From the NCBI RefSeq assembly GCF_900115845.1, contig NZ_FOXX01000027.1, positions 1-32,111 on the forward strand: a DNA stretch of 32,111 bases, given 5' to 3'. Source of the stretch: Priestia endophytica DSM 13796. GTDB lineage: Bacteria > Bacillota > Bacilli > Bacillales > Bacillaceae_H. Made by a program: the position numbers and the translations under genes. A model generated the notes under the pieces. The model was not told the origin of the DNA and made no database searches. It was given only the letters and a program-made list of their open reading frames with translations. The number at the start of each line of letters is the position of its first letter. Position 1 is the stretch's first letter. Positions 1-7,844 of this stretch are shown one piece after another.

Positions 1-250
1 ATCGATTTTCAGCTTCTAATTTAGCGAATGCATCTTGAGAATGCGGTCCTTTCCCATAAGTATATTGTTTTCCAACAGGCTGTTCTAGTCGCTTCATCTC
101 TCCATTCTTATACCATCTCATCCAGGTTTTCAGTTGGGTACGATTCCGAATCTGTAAGGTTTCCATGACTTCTTTTACAGGCACGCCTGCTAACCTCATT
201 TCAATCGCCTTCATTTTCACTTCTACTGGATAACTTACTCTTGTTCCCAT
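1..250 (-). CDS. IS3-family transposase OrfA (partial, cut by window edge)
   Basis: The first 83 codons of a transposase A subunit are visible, starting at ATG 250-248 behind the ribosome-binding site GGAGGTG. The protein begins MGTRVSYPVEVKMKAIEM and continues with a helix-turn-helix of the IS3/IS150 OrfA kind (about residues 12-45, ending in a Trp-rich LKTWMRWYKNGE stretch), which would bind the inverted repeats. In this family the catalytic DDE domain is in OrfB, made by a programmed -1 frameshift; that part would be left of the window. Family assignment rests on the HTH, the repeat end and the spacing. Confidence 0.85.
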   Translation of the reverse strand, partial: MGTRVSYPVEVKMKAIEMRLAGVPVKEVMETLQIRNRTQLKTWMRWYKNGEMKRLEQPVGKQYTYGKGPHSQDAFAKLEAENR

Positions 251-252
251 AG

Positions 253-316
253 AAAAAACACCTCCACGTTATAGTTCGGTCATTTGTATCCGATCTTTAA
301 CGAAAAGGTGTTTTTT
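253..316 (-). promoter_or_regulatory. Inverted repeat in the transposase leader covering the OrfA ribosome-binding site
   Basis: On the minus strand an 11-base arm (AAAAAACACCT, 316-306) is perfectly complementary to a second arm (AGGTGTTTTTT, 263-253) that includes most of the OrfA Shine-Dalgarno. RNA entering from outside the element, such as metK read-through, would contain both arms and could hide the start site. The same structure ends in a U-run and might also act as a weak terminator. The function is inference; the complementarity is seen. Confidence 0.5.
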
Positions 317-366
317 ATTTGTCTCACTTCATGGGGTCAGTCCAATTAGTGACAAGCTTTTTTTGA

Positions 367-1569
367 TTATTTTTCAAGGGCTTGAGTACGAAGAGCTTCA
401 GCTTTATCCGTTAGTTCCCATGGTAGTTCAACATCAGTACGACCAAAATGTCCATAAGCAGCAGTTTGCTTATAAATTGGACGACGTAGGTTCAACATGT
501 TGATAATTCCCGCTGGGCGAAGATCAAAGTTGTCGCGAACAACATCAACAAGTACTTCTTCAGATACTTTGCCTGTTTTGAACGTATCAATTGAAATTGA
601 TACAGGTTGTGCAACACCAATTGCGTATGCAAGCTGTACTTCACATTTGTCAGCTAAACCTGCAGCAACAATGTTCTTTGCTACGTAACGAGCTGCATAT
701 GCTGCTGAGCGGTCCACTTTTGTTGGATCTTTACCAGAGAAAGCTCCACCACCGTGACGAGCATATCCACCGTACGTATCAACGATGATTTTACGTCCAG
801 TTAAGCCTGCATCGCCTTGAGGGCCACCAATTACAAAACGACCTGTTGGGTTGATGAAGTATTTTGTTTCTTCATCAATAAGCTCTGCTGGTACAACTGG
901 GTTAATAACATATTCTTTTACATTACGTTGAATTTGCTCAAGCGTAATTTCTGGATGATGCTGTGTTGAAATAACAATTGTATCAATACGAACAGGTTTG
1001 TCATTTTCATCATATTCAACTGTTACTTGTGTTTTAGCATCTGGACGAAGGTAAGGAAGAATTTCTTCTTTACGTACTTCTGCCAAGCGACGAGCTAAAC
1101 GGTGTGATAATGAAATTGGAAGAGGCATAAGCTCTTTTGTTTCATTACAAGCAAATCCGAACATAAGACCTTGGTCTCCTGCTCCAATTGCTTCAATTTC
1201 TTCTTCAGACATTGATCCTTCGCGAGCTTCAAGAGCTTGGTCAACACCTTGAGCGATATCAGCAGATTGCTCATCAATAGATGTTAATACAGCACAAGTT
1301 TCAGCATCAAAACCATATTTTGCACGAGTGTAACCAATTCCTTTAATTGTTTCACGAACAATTTTCGGGATATCTACATAAGTAGAAGTTGTAATTTCCC
1401 CCGCTACTAATACTAAACCAGTTGTTACAGATGTTTCACAAGCAACACGAGCATTAGGGTCATTTTCCAAAATAGCATCAAGGATTGAGTCCGAAATTTG
1501 GTCACAAATTTTATCTGGGTGGCCTTCTGTCACAGACTCAGAAGTAAATAAACGACGTTTAACTGACAT
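367..1569 (-). CDS. metK: S-adenosylmethionine synthetase
   Basis: Makes S-adenosylmethionine from methionine and ATP in the cytoplasm. The protein is 400 aa, the normal family length. Signature motifs are visible: GHPDK at residues 16-20, the hexapeptide GAGDQG at 129-134, and the glycine-rich phosphate loop [16 protein letters not shown] at 273-288. I chose ATG 1569-1567 because AGGAGG lies just upstream and the protein then begins [20 protein letters not shown]; nine upstream in-frame codons would run through the ribosome-binding site. The gene has its own promoter and a SAM riboswitch in its leader, so high SAM should stop transcription. Its stop codon lies 12 bp from the IS3-type insertion, and no ordinary terminator remains between them. 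Confidence 0.98.
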   Translation of the reverse strand: MSVKRRLFTSESVTEGHPDKICDQISDSILDAILENDPNARVACETSVTTGLVLVAGEITTSTYVDIPKIVRETIKGIGYTRAKYGFDAETCAVLTSIDEQSADIAQGVDQALEAREGSMSEEEIEAIGAGDQGLMFGFACNETKELMPLPISLSHRLARRLAEVRKEEILPYLRPDAKTQVTVEYDENDKPVRIDTIVISTQHHPEITLEQIQRNVKEYVINPVVPAELIDEETKYFINPTGRFVIGGPQGDAGLTGRKIIVDTYGGYARHGGGAFSGKDPTKVDRSAAYAARYVAKNIVAAGLADKCEVQLAYAIGVAQPVSISIDTFKTGKVSEEVLVDVVRDNFDLRPAGIINMLNLRRPIYKQTAAYGHFGRTDVELPWELTDKAEALRTQALEK

Positions 1570-1656
1570 CTTTGTTCCTCCTTCTAAAGGTAGCAAATCT
1601 ATGATACGGTACTCATTCCCTTATTATTGTAAATAAAGTTCCCTCTTACACACATA

Positions 1657-1690
1657 TAAAAAAACCTTTCCTAGCTTGAGGAAAGGTTTA
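1657..1690 (-). terminator. Riboswitch-controlled terminator of metK leader
   Basis: Minus-strand hairpin with an 11-base stem (AAACCTTTCCT paired with AGGAAAGGTTT) followed by a U-run, located between the S-box aptamer and metK. This is the expression platform of the SAM riboswitch. Confidence 0.9.
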
Positions 1691-1710
1691 ACGTCAAAGT
1701 TTGCCTTTCG

Positions 1711-1822
1711 CTCTTATCGATCAAGGTTTCCCTTGCGTCAGGTTAGCACCTTTTCATCTTTAATTGATGACGGTTGCTGGGTTTCATAGGGCCATGTCCC
1801 TCCACCATCTCGGGATAAGAGA
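1711..1822 (-). promoter_or_regulatory. SAM-I riboswitch (S-box) aptamer of metK
   Basis: On the minus strand the leader has the conserved S-box elements in order: a P1 helix closing CTCTTATC at 1822-1815 with GATAAGAG at 1718-1711, then GAGATGGTGGAGGGA, GGCCCTATGAAACC, CAGCAACC, and AAGGTGCTAACCTG. It is followed by a terminator hairpin at 1657-1690, as expected for a transcription-attenuating riboswitch that turns metK off when SAM is bound. Confidence 0.95.
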
Positions 1823-1840
1823 GTATCCGTTCAATGACTT

Positions 1841-1870
1841 ATCTTAACGTACAAAAGGGAAAAGTGTCAA
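1841..1870 (-). promoter_or_regulatory. SigA-type promoter of metK
   Basis: Minus-strand TTGACA (1870-1865) and TAAGAT (1846-1841) separated by 18 bp, starting transcription about 10 bases before the S-box aptamer. The remaining bases from 1871 to about 2110 hold no gene I can support; they carry only possible promoter sequence for the plus-strand cassette (a TATAAT at 2013-2018 lacks a good -35 box). Confidence 0.8.
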
Positions 1871-2120
1871 TACGTTTTAGGAACTTCCTTTTCCTTAATA
1901 CGTTATTAGTTTCATTTAAGAGAGAAAACTCTTTCCTCTCTAGTCTAGGCCATACTTCCTCTCCTCCTATCTATCACAGAGAGTAAGGAAGAAAGACTCT
2001 GTTTCAGATAGCTATAATAAGGTAAACTTTTAAAAAAGATGGTTGTTTTTTCACTAGAACTTTCCTCTTTACTTTATTATAGGCAGATTTTCTAGCAGTA
2101 TATTTTTTTTACCCTAAAAA

Positions 2121-2134
2121 AGAACATACGTTCC
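2121..2134 (+). promoter_or_regulatory. Putative LexA/DinR (SOS) box
   Basis: The 14-mer AGAACATACGTTCC matches the B. subtilis LexA (DinR) consensus CGAACRNRYGTTYC, as I recall it, at every position but the first, and the core GAAC-N4-GTTC is intact. It lies immediately upstream of the AGGAGG (2139-2144) and ATG (2152) of the sigma-factor gene. I see no strong SigA promoter overlapping it; a TATTAT at 2075-2080 would place the box about 35 bases downstream of transcription start, where LexA could still block elongation. Confidence 0.6.
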
Positions 2135-2151
2135 GGTTAGGAGGATTTTTT

Positions 2152-2694
2152 ATGAAACCTTTTCATTCTTTGCCTAATAACTCTTTATTAAAGCATTTTT
2201 TCTCTTCACCTTCTCACCAAAGAAAGTTTGAGAACTACCAGCAACATCCAAGCACGCAAACAAAAAAAGAGCTTGATCAAGCTTTTAAATGTTTTTATGA
2301 GGAAGTTCGACTTGTCGCATATTTTTCTCGATTTCTTTCTTCAGAAGCTACTACTTTTAAGAAGAAGATTCAAAAATATGAATATACTCACTCTTTTGTA
2401 TTGGATAAACCAGTGTTTGAGAATAACAGAGAACCTAAAATAAATATGATCGAGGATGACAATTTTTTTAATTATTATCATCAGCATGAGGAACATATAG
2501 AGGAATGTATTACAAACGAATACACTTATCACTGTGTCAAAATGCTTACAAAACGCGAAAAAACCGTTCTCTATCTACATTTTTATGCTTGTTTAACAAA
2601 CGTTGAAATTGCTCAAAAGCTCGCTGTCTCTCCCCAAGCCATCTCAAAAACGAAAAAAAATGCCCTGAGGAAACTGAGGAGGTCTAGAATATGA
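2152..2694 (+). CDS. SigO/UviA-like sigma-70 family factor carrying region 4
   Basis: A 180-aa protein whose C-terminal 55 residues form a sigma region 4 helix-turn-helix: LTKREKTVLYLHFYACLTNV, then EIAQKLAVSPQAISKTKKNA and a basic tail. This domain recognises -35 elements. The N-terminal part is hydrophilic and helical and shows no convincing region 2 (-10 recognition and core binding). Length and layout resemble B. subtilis SigO (YvrI), which works with a separate region-2 protein, RsoA, and also the UviA/TcdR/BotR group. It is the first gene of a tightly packed three-gene unit: its TGA overlaps the ATG of the next gene, and the third gene looks like the missing region 2. A LexA-like box precedes it. 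The family call is good; the target promoters are unknown. Confidence 0.75.
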   Translation: MKPFHSLPNNSLLKHFFSSPSHQRKFENYQQHPSTQTKKELDQAFKCFYEEVRLVAYFSRFLSSEATTFKKKIQKYEYTHSFVLDKPVFENNREPKINMIEDDNFFNYYHQHEEHIEECITNEYTYHCVKMLTKREKTVLYLHFYACLTNVEIAQKLAVSPQAISKTKKNALRKLRRSRI

Positions 2695-2849
2695 TGGAAA
2701 GTATAAGTATTGTCTCTCTTATCCAGCACGCAGGATTTCCGATAGCCATGACATTCTACTTGTTATCTCGTTTTGAGAAACGTATGGAAAATTTAGAACG
2801 CGAAGTATCCCAACTTCGTGCACTTCTGCAAGGTAGAAAGGAAGGATAA
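2691..2849 (+). CDS. YvrJ-family small membrane protein
   Basis: A 52-aa protein starting at ATG 2691, 8 bases after AGGAGG and overlapping the upstream stop codon (ATGA), so probably translationally coupled. It has one hydrophobic segment (about residues 4-26, including the motif HAGFPIAMTFYLLSRFEKR) followed by a charged helix with heptad-like spacing (ENLEREVSQLRALL). This matches the YvrJ family, short proteins with GFPI and a membrane helix. In B. subtilis yvrJ belongs to the SigO-RsoA regulon. The layout also recalls BhlA/UviB holin-like peptides, so a membrane-permeabilising role is possible but not shown. Confidence 0.8.
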   Translation: MMESISIVSLIQHAGFPIAMTFYLLSRFEKRMENLEREVSQLRALLQGRKEG

Positions 2850-2851
2850 TT

Positions 2852-3061
2852 TTGAACGAACAAACTAAAAAACAATATACAATGGCTGTTCTCAATCTGC
2901 TCCAACCTAAGATTGCAAGCCTTGTAAAAGAAGCACATCCCGTTTATCAAGAAGATTTAGAACAAGAATTAAAACTCAAAATGCTTGAGAAAATGCAAAC
3001 TCCTTTTTTACACAATATCCCTAGTTTCTTTGAATTTGTGTCATCTAACGAAAAAAAATAA
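2852..3061 (+). CDS. RsoA-like sigma region 2 co-factor
   Basis: A 69-aa protein with TTG start at 2852, 2 bp after the previous stop and behind a GAAAGGAAGGA ribosome-binding site. The central stretch HPVYQEDLEQELKLKMLEKM resembles the start of sigma region 2 (a DLxQE-type helix that contacts core polymerase). B. subtilis RsoA (YvrHa) is a similarly small protein that supplies region 2 to SigO. Here the region-4 protein is encoded two genes upstream in the same unit, which supports a split sigma factor. The similarity is short, so the call rests on size, motif and context together. It is followed by about 190 AT-rich bases with no clear terminator. Confidence 0.6.
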   Translation: MNEQTKKQYTMAVLNLLQPKIASLVKEAHPVYQEDLEQELKLKMLEKMQTPFLHNIPSFFEFVSSNEKK

Positions 3062-3185
3062 AATTCAAATTTAAATTGTATAACACTTTTAAATTACAGA
3101 AACAATATAACACTCAATCCTTATTACAAAATTATTTATCTAACACAATATCAGTAAAGCAATGCACTTTTTTCATAAATTAGTA

Positions 3186-3213
3186 TAGACTATTTAAATA
3201 AATGTGTTATACT
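3186..3213 (+). promoter_or_regulatory. pckA promoter with possible CcpN operator
   Basis: An extended -10 element (TGTTATACT, 3205-3213) has a weak -35 (TAGACT, 3186-3191) 16 bp upstream. The 11-mer TGTGTTATACT at 3203-3213 fits TRTGHYATAYW, the motif I recall for the gluconeogenesis repressor CcpN, and overlaps the -10 box. Repression by CcpN of pckA is known in B. subtilis; its presence here is inferred from this one match. Confidence 0.45.
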
Positions 3214-3260
3214 CTTTTTAAGTTAAATAAAAACGTTATGAAAAAAGGATGATATTGCTT

Positions 3261-4850
3261 ATGAGTACTGTCGATATGTCAACAAAATTAACTGAGCTAT
3301 TAACGCTTCCGTCTGTTCAACATAACCTTGCAACACCTTCTCTTGTTGAACGTATTTTAGATCGTAAAGAAGGTATATTAACAGAAACAGGAGCCGTCAG
3401 TGTTGCAACAGGAAAGTACACAGGGCGTTCTCCTCTTGACAAATTTGTTGTACGTGATGCTTCTGTCGAAAAAAAAATCAATTGGGGGCAGGTAAACCAA
3501 CCAATTGCTCCTGATACGTTTTCTCGTTTATATGAGAAAGTTGTAAATCATTTAAAGAAAAAAGATGAACTTTTTGTATTTGATGGTTTTGCAGGGGCCG
3601 ACGAGAAATACCAGCTTCCTCTTCGCGTTATTAATGAATATGCATGGCACAATCTATTTGCGCGTCAGCTATTTATCCGTCCTGACAAAGATGCGGATTT
3701 AAAGACTCATAAGCCTGAGTTTACAATTGTATCAGCACCTGACTTCAAAGCAGATCCGGCTATAGATGGAACAAACTCTGAAACATTCATTATTATTTCT
3801 TTTGAAAAGCGCATTATCTTAATTGGGGGAACAGAATATGCCGGAGAAATGAAAAAATCCATCTTCTCTGTTATGAACTTTCTTCTTCCTGAGCAAGATA
3901 TTTTATCAATGCATTGTTCAGCAAACGTTGGCAATGAAGGTGATGTTTCCCTTTTCTTTGGTTTATCTGGAACAGGAAAGACAACCCTTTCTGCAGATGA
4001 AAACCGCCGCCTTATTGGAGATGACGAGCACGGATGGTCAAATTCTGGCGTCTTTAATATTGAAGGTGGATGCTATGCTAAATGTATTGGTTTAACAAAA
4101 GAAAAAGAGCCTCAAATCTTTGATGCTATCCGTTTTGGAGCAGTGCTTGAGAATGTTTTTGTAGATCCAAAAACGAAAGCTCCGGACTATAACGATAACG
4201 CACTAACGGAAAATACAAGAGCAGCTTATCCACTTGAGTCTATTGATAACATTATAAAACCAAGTGTTGCAGGTCACCCTTCAACAATCATCTTTCTTAC
4301 AGCAGATGCAACAGGTACCCTACCTCCAATTAGCAAACTAACAAAAGAACAAGCTATGTATCATTTCTTAAGCGGATACACTAGCAAACTAGCAGGAACA
4401 GAACGAGGTGTCACAGCACCTGAAGCAACATTCTCTACGTGCTTTGGTTCTCCATTCCTTCCTCTTCCTGCTACTGTATATGCTGAGATGCTTGGAAAGA
4501 AAATTGTAGAGCACGGTGTGGACGTTTATCTTGTAAACACAGGATGGACTGGCGGCGTTTATGGTGTTGGGCAACGCATGAACCTAGCTTACACACGTGC
4601 AATGGTGCAAGCAGCACTTGAAGGTGAACTTGCTAATGTAGAAACAGTTCAAGACGGTATTTTCGGGCTTCATATGCCAATGCATGTTCCTGGAGTGCCA
4701 GATGAAGTTCTGCAGCCTTTCAAAACGTGGAAAAACCCTGAGGAATATAAAAATGCAGCAACAACGCTTGCATATCAGTTCAAAGAGAATTTCAAAAAAT
4801 TCTCAACAAACAATTCTGAGATTGAAAAACTTGGTGGACCAATCGTTTAA
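3261..4850 (+). CDS. pckA: Phosphoenolpyruvate carboxykinase (ATP)
   Basis: Converts oxaloacetate and ATP to phosphoenolpyruvate, CO2 and ADP, the entry step of gluconeogenesis. The 529-aa length is typical. The nucleotide-binding P-loop GLSGTGKTT is at about residues 234-242, followed by the metal-binding [17 protein letters not shown] segment; the substrate-site RSP (TGRSPLDKF, about 55-63) and the C-terminal NTGWTGG motif are also present. I chose ATG 3261 because AAAAAAGGATGA lies at a proper distance; the in-frame ATG at 3249 would overlap that site. The promoter carries a possible CcpN operator, and a strong hairpin follows the gene. Confidence 0.97.
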   Translation: MSTVDMSTKLTELLTLPSVQHNLATPSLVERILDRKEGILTETGAVSVATGKYTGRSPLDKFVVRDASVEKKINWGQVNQPIAPDTFSRLYEKVVNHLKKKDELFVFDGFAGADEKYQLPLRVINEYAWHNLFARQLFIRPDKDADLKTHKPEFTIVSAPDFKADPAIDGTNSETFIIISFEKRIILIGGTEYAGEMKKSIFSVMNFLLPEQDILSMHCSANVGNEGDVSLFFGLSGTGKTTLSADENRRLIGDDEHGWSNSGVFNIEGGCYAKCIGLTKEKEPQIFDAIRFGAVLENVFVDPKTKAPDYNDNALTENTRAAYPLESIDNIIKPSVAGHPSTIIFLTADATGTLPPISKLTKEQAMYHFLSGYTSKLAGTERGVTAPEATFSTCFGSPFLPLPATVYAEMLGKKIVEHGVDVYLVNTGWTGGVYGVGQRMNLAYTRAMVQAALEGELANVETVQDGIFGLHMPMHVPGVPDEVLQPFKTWKNPEEYKNAATTLAYQFKENFKKFSTNNSEIEKLGGPIV

Positions 4851-4853
4851 TCG

Positions 4854-4884
4854 AAAGAGCGAGCGCTGTTGCGCTCGCTCTTTT
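4854..4884. terminator. Bidirectional terminator between pckA and ytmB
   Basis: A perfect 13-base stem (AAAGAGCGAGCGC with GCGCTCGCTCTTT) and TGTT loop, with T-runs on both sides. It directly follows the pckA stop and reaches the stop codon of the convergent gene at 4883. Confidence 0.9.
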
Positions 4885-5125
4885 AGTTTGTAGAATTCAA
4901 GGAAATGAACTCATATGTTAAAAAAGTCGTTTCTTTGGACCATTCTATTTTCTTTATGATTGCTCGTCCTCGACTTTCGCCTTCTTTAGTCGTACGGATG
5001 TCAATTGGAATATCAAGTGGGTAAAGACGGTATCCACTCTTTTCAAGTGCAAACTCGTTCTCCCCTACTCTTTCTTCGTTGCCTTTTGTTACAATCATCG
5101 TGTTTAGCTCCATTGGCATACCCAT
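4883..5125 (-). CDS. ytmB: DUF2584-family protein, YtmB-like
   Basis: A small protein of 80 aa beginning MGMPMELNTMIVTKGNEE, which resembles B. subtilis YtmB (DUF2584), a conserved Bacillaceae protein of unknown function located next to pckA there as well. It has no signal peptide or membrane segment and contains many charged residues. I chose ATG 5125-5123; the in-frame GTG three codons earlier is part of the ribosome-binding site AGAGGTGAT. It is convergent with pckA and lies 35 bp upstream of the ytmA stop on the same strand. Function unknown. Confidence 0.8.
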   Translation of the reverse strand: MGMPMELNTMIVTKGNEERVGENEFALEKSGYRLYPLDIPIDIRTTKEGESRGRAIIKKIEWSKETTFLTYEFISLNSTN

Positions 5126-5160
5126 AAAAATCACCTCTTTTTTTTTATTATATCAAATTA

Positions 5161-5961
5161 TCAAACCTGTGAAAGACTTGAATGCTTCTTCATCCAGCTT
5201 GTAAGTGAATGAACAATTCGGCGATTTTCACGTGGTGGAAAGTAATGTGTAAACCCTTCAAAGTACCATGCTTCATATGTATGATTCAGCTTTTTGAGTT
5301 CTTCTTCTAATTTGTAAGCATGTTGCACTGATACATTTTCATCATGTACTCCATGTATAAGCAGTACAGGACAAGAAATTTGATTCACTTCATAAAGAGG
5401 AGTACGCCACTTGTAAGCCTCTGGCACCTTATTTGGACTTCCTCCAATAACGCGCTTCATCATTCTACGCAAGTCTTTTCTCTCATTATAGGTGAGCACC
5501 ATGTCTGTTACGCCTCCCCATAGTACAAGAGAGCGAACGGTATCGGATAATTCAGCAACAAAAAGAGCCATTACTCCTCCTCTTGAAAACCCAAAAACGT
5601 GAATGTTATCCTTATCTACTTTTGAATGTTGCTCAAGCACTCCTAAAGCACTCAGCGCGTCATAACGATCTTCTCCTGCAAAATCTTCATTTCCTTCTCC
5701 CCCTTGGTTCCCTCTATAAAAAGGGGCCATTACAACAAACCCTTCTGAAGCAAATTGAACAATTCGACCAACTCGAACCATGCCAACGCTTTTAATGCCT
5801 CCTCTCAAATATAAAAAACCGTCGTATCTTCCGTTAGCTACAGGCTCTGCCAAAAGTCCTTTAACACGCAGTCCATCCACCATATATTCCACAATGTGAA
5901 GGAGCACATGCGGGTTTGGGGATGGAAATCGCTGCTTACTAACTACCGTTCCATTTAGCAA
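5161..5961 (-). CDS. ytmA: Alpha/beta hydrolase of the prolyl-oligopeptidase-like (S9) type
   Basis: A cytoplasmic serine hydrolase of 266 aa, close to B. subtilis YtmA in length and in conserved blocks such as GFLYLRGGIKSVGMVRVGRI and APFYRGNQGGEGNEDFAGED. The catalytic triad is visible: Ser in GFSRGG (about residue 127), Asp in LLIHGVHDENVS (about 208) and His in FEGFTHYFPP (about 242). There is no beta-propeller, so it is a stand-alone hydrolase domain. The start is TTG at 5961-5959 behind AAAGGATGAT; the only nearby ATG is out of frame. It sits downstream of, and divergent from, the ytlA gene. The natural substrate is not known. Confidence 0.85.
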   Translation of the reverse strand: MLNGTVVSKQRFPSPNPHVLLHIVEYMVDGLRVKGLLAEPVANGRYDGFLYLRGGIKSVGMVRVGRIVQFASEGFVVMAPFYRGNQGGEGNEDFAGEDRYDALSALGVLEQHSKVDKDNIHVFGFSRGGVMALFVAELSDTVRSLVLWGGVTDMVLTYNERKDLRRMMKRVIGGSPNKVPEAYKWRTPLYEVNQISCPVLLIHGVHDENVSVQHAYKLEEELKKLNHTYEAWYFEGFTHYFPPRENRRIVHSLTSWMKKHSSLSQV

Positions 5962-6070
5962 AAAACATCATCCTTTAAAATAATTTTTCTAGGCATTCAC
6001 ACAATTGTCTCCTCCTCATATTTTATCAATATAGACAAAAGAAGTCTTTTTAAAGGAGGTTTACTCTTTC

Positions 6071-7066
6071 ATGATGAAAAAAGGTAAAGTTTATTTATCT
6101 ATAGCTCTTCTCTTAGTTTGCTTAAGTTTGTTTGGATGTAGTCAAGAAACGAAAAAAACGGTCAGAGTTGGAGAAGTAACGCATTCTATCTTTTACGCTC
6201 CACAGTATGTGGCTCTTTCCAAAGGTTTTTTTGAAGAAGAAGGATTAGATGTTGAATTAAAAACAACGTGGGGCGGAGACAAAACAATGACGTCTTTACT
6301 ATCAGACGGCATTGATGTTGCTCTCGTTGGTTCTGAAACATCCATTTATGTGCAATCTCAAGGAGCAGATGATCCTGTCGTTAACTTTGCACAGTTAACA
6401 GAAAATGATGGAACTTTTTTAGTAGCAAGAGAAAAAATAGAGAACTTCTCATGGGAACAGCTTAAAGGTTCTACATTTCTCGGTCAGCGTAAAGGTGGCA
6501 TGCCACAAATGGTTGGTGAATATGTATTAAAGCAACATAATATTGATCCTAAACAAGATTTAGAGCTTATCCAAAATATTGATTTTGCAAACGTCGCGAA
6601 TGCCTTTGCCTCAGGAACAGGTGATTATGTACAGCTTTTTGAACCAACGGCAAGTATTTTTGAACAAGAAGGAAAAGGCCATATTGTTGCCTCATTTGGA
6701 AGCGAATCAGGGAAAGTTCCTTACACTTCTTTTATGGCGAAAGAAAGCTACCTTACTGAAAATGAAGAAACAATGAAGAAATTCACACGTGCTCTTTATA
6801 AAGCGCAAAAATGGGTTGATGAGCACAGTGCAGAGGAAGTAGCAAAAGAGATTGCTCCTCAGTTTGAAGATACGTCCTTAGAAACGATTGAAACCGTTGT
6901 TGATCGTTATAAGTCACAAGATTCCTATGCAAAAGATCCGTTGCTAAACAAAGCGGAGTGGAATCAGCTTGAAGAAATTATGAAAGAAGCAGGCGAACTG
7001 CCTAAAAATGTGGATTATACAAAACTTGTGAACACGAAGATAGCCAAAAAGGCTATGGAAGAGTAG
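6071..7066 (+). CDS. ytlA: ABC transporter substrate-binding lipoprotein, NMT1/THI5-like
   Basis: A 331-aa extracellular lipoprotein with a signal peptide and lipobox LSLFGC (Cys 23). The mature part is the NMT1/SsuA/THI5 fold: VGEVTHSIFYAPQYVALSKG, FFEEEGLDVEL, and a TWGGDKTMTSLLSDGIDVAL block. This family binds aromatic sulfonates, nitrate-like anions or thiamine precursors. It begins a three-gene importer operon with ytlC and ytlD, as in B. subtilis. The start at 6071 follows AAAGGAGG at 11 bases. I see no thiamine or S-box riboswitch in the 100 bases upstream, so the substrate is not indicated by regulation. Confidence 0.88.
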   Translation: MMKKGKVYLSIALLLVCLSLFGCSQETKKTVRVGEVTHSIFYAPQYVALSKGFFEEEGLDVELKTTWGGDKTMTSLLSDGIDVALVGSETSIYVQSQGADDPVVNFAQLTENDGTFLVAREKIENFSWEQLKGSTFLGQRKGGMPQMVGEYVLKQHNIDPKQDLELIQNIDFANVANAFASGTGDYVQLFEPTASIFEQEGKGHIVASFGSESGKVPYTSFMAKESYLTENEETMKKFTRALYKAQKWVDEHSAEEVAKEIAPQFEDTSLETIETVVDRYKSQDSYAKDPLLNKAEWNQLEEIMKEAGELPKNVDYTKLVNTKIAKKAMEE

Positions 7067-7076
7067 GCGATAAAAA

Positions 7077-7844
7077 ATGACATTTCTTGATGTTCAAAAC
7101 ATAAGCCATACGTACTTCTCAAAAAAGCAGGCTACTTCCGTTCTTGAGAATATTTCATTCACTCTCGAAGAAGGCGAATTTATTTCTCTATTAGGACCGA
7201 GCGGCTGTGGGAAAACAACGCTTCTTTCTATCATTTCTGGGCTCCTTTCTCCAACAGAAGGGAGCATACTTATCCAAGATCAAAAAATGAAAGACCGTAA
7301 AGACTTAATTGGCTATATGCTTCAGCAAGATTATTTGTTTAATTGGAAAACGATAAAAGAAAATATTCTGCTTGGGCCTAAAATCAAAAAGCAAACGTCA
7401 GCAGAATTGGAGAAAGAAGCGACAGCTCTCTTAGAAACTGTTGGACTTCCAAATGTAGAATCCCTCTATCCGAGCGAGCTTTCAGGTGGGATGAGGCAGC
7501 GTGTTTCACTCGTTCGTACGCTCATTACGAATCCACAGCTTCTATTGCTTGATGAACCTTTTTCAGCACTAGATTTTCAAACCAAATTAAAGCTTGAAGA
7601 TCTTGTGGGGGAAACATTAAAGAATTTCAATAAAACCGCCGTTCTTGTTACACACGATATTGGTGAAGCCATTGCAATGAGCGACCGCATTTTTCTCCTT
7701 TCAAGAAATCCGGGGAGACTTTCTAAAACATTTATCGTTCCTCAAAGTTTACGGAGCTTATCACCGCTTGAAGCACGTCAACATGAAGAATATAATACCT
7801 TATTTCAACGTATTTGGAAGGAGTTTGAACGTCTTGAACAATAA
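7077..7844 (+). CDS. ytlC: ABC transporter ATP-binding protein
   Basis: The 255-aa ATPase of the importer. Walker [10 protein letters not shown] is at residues 40-48, the Q-loop at YMLQQDYLF (about 80-88), the signature LSGGMRQ at 135-141, Walker B LLLLDE at 155-160 and the H-loop VTHDIGEA at about 191-198. This is the SsuB/TauB/nitrate type. It starts 10 bp after ytlA and its end overlaps the start of the permease gene, so the three are one transcription unit. Confidence 0.92.
   Translation: MTFLDVQNISHTYFSKKQATSVLENISFTLEEGEFISLLGPSGCGKTTLLSIISGLLSPTEGSILIQDQKMKDRKDLIGYMLQQDYLFNWKTIKENILLGPKIKKQTSAELEKEATALLETVGLPNVESLYPSELSGGMRQRVSLVRTLITNPQLLLLDEPFSALDFQTKLKLEDLVGETLKNFNKTAVLVTHDIGEAIAMSDRIFLLSRNPGRLSKTFIVPQSLRSLSPLEARQHEEYNTLFQRIWKEFERLEQ

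Larger units (their letters stand above)
1..354 (-). mobile_element. IS3-family insertion sequence, 5' end only
   Basis: The terminal inverted repeat reads inward on the minus strand from 354 and starts TGTCACTAATTGGACTGACC, a TG-initiated end typical of IS3-family elements of Bacillus. It is followed by a leader of about 100 bases and an OrfA-type transposase gene that runs off the left edge of the window. Only one end is visible, so element length, orfB and target duplication cannot be judged. The end lies 12 bp beyond the metK stop codon, and transcription of metK points straight into the element. Confidence 0.85.
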
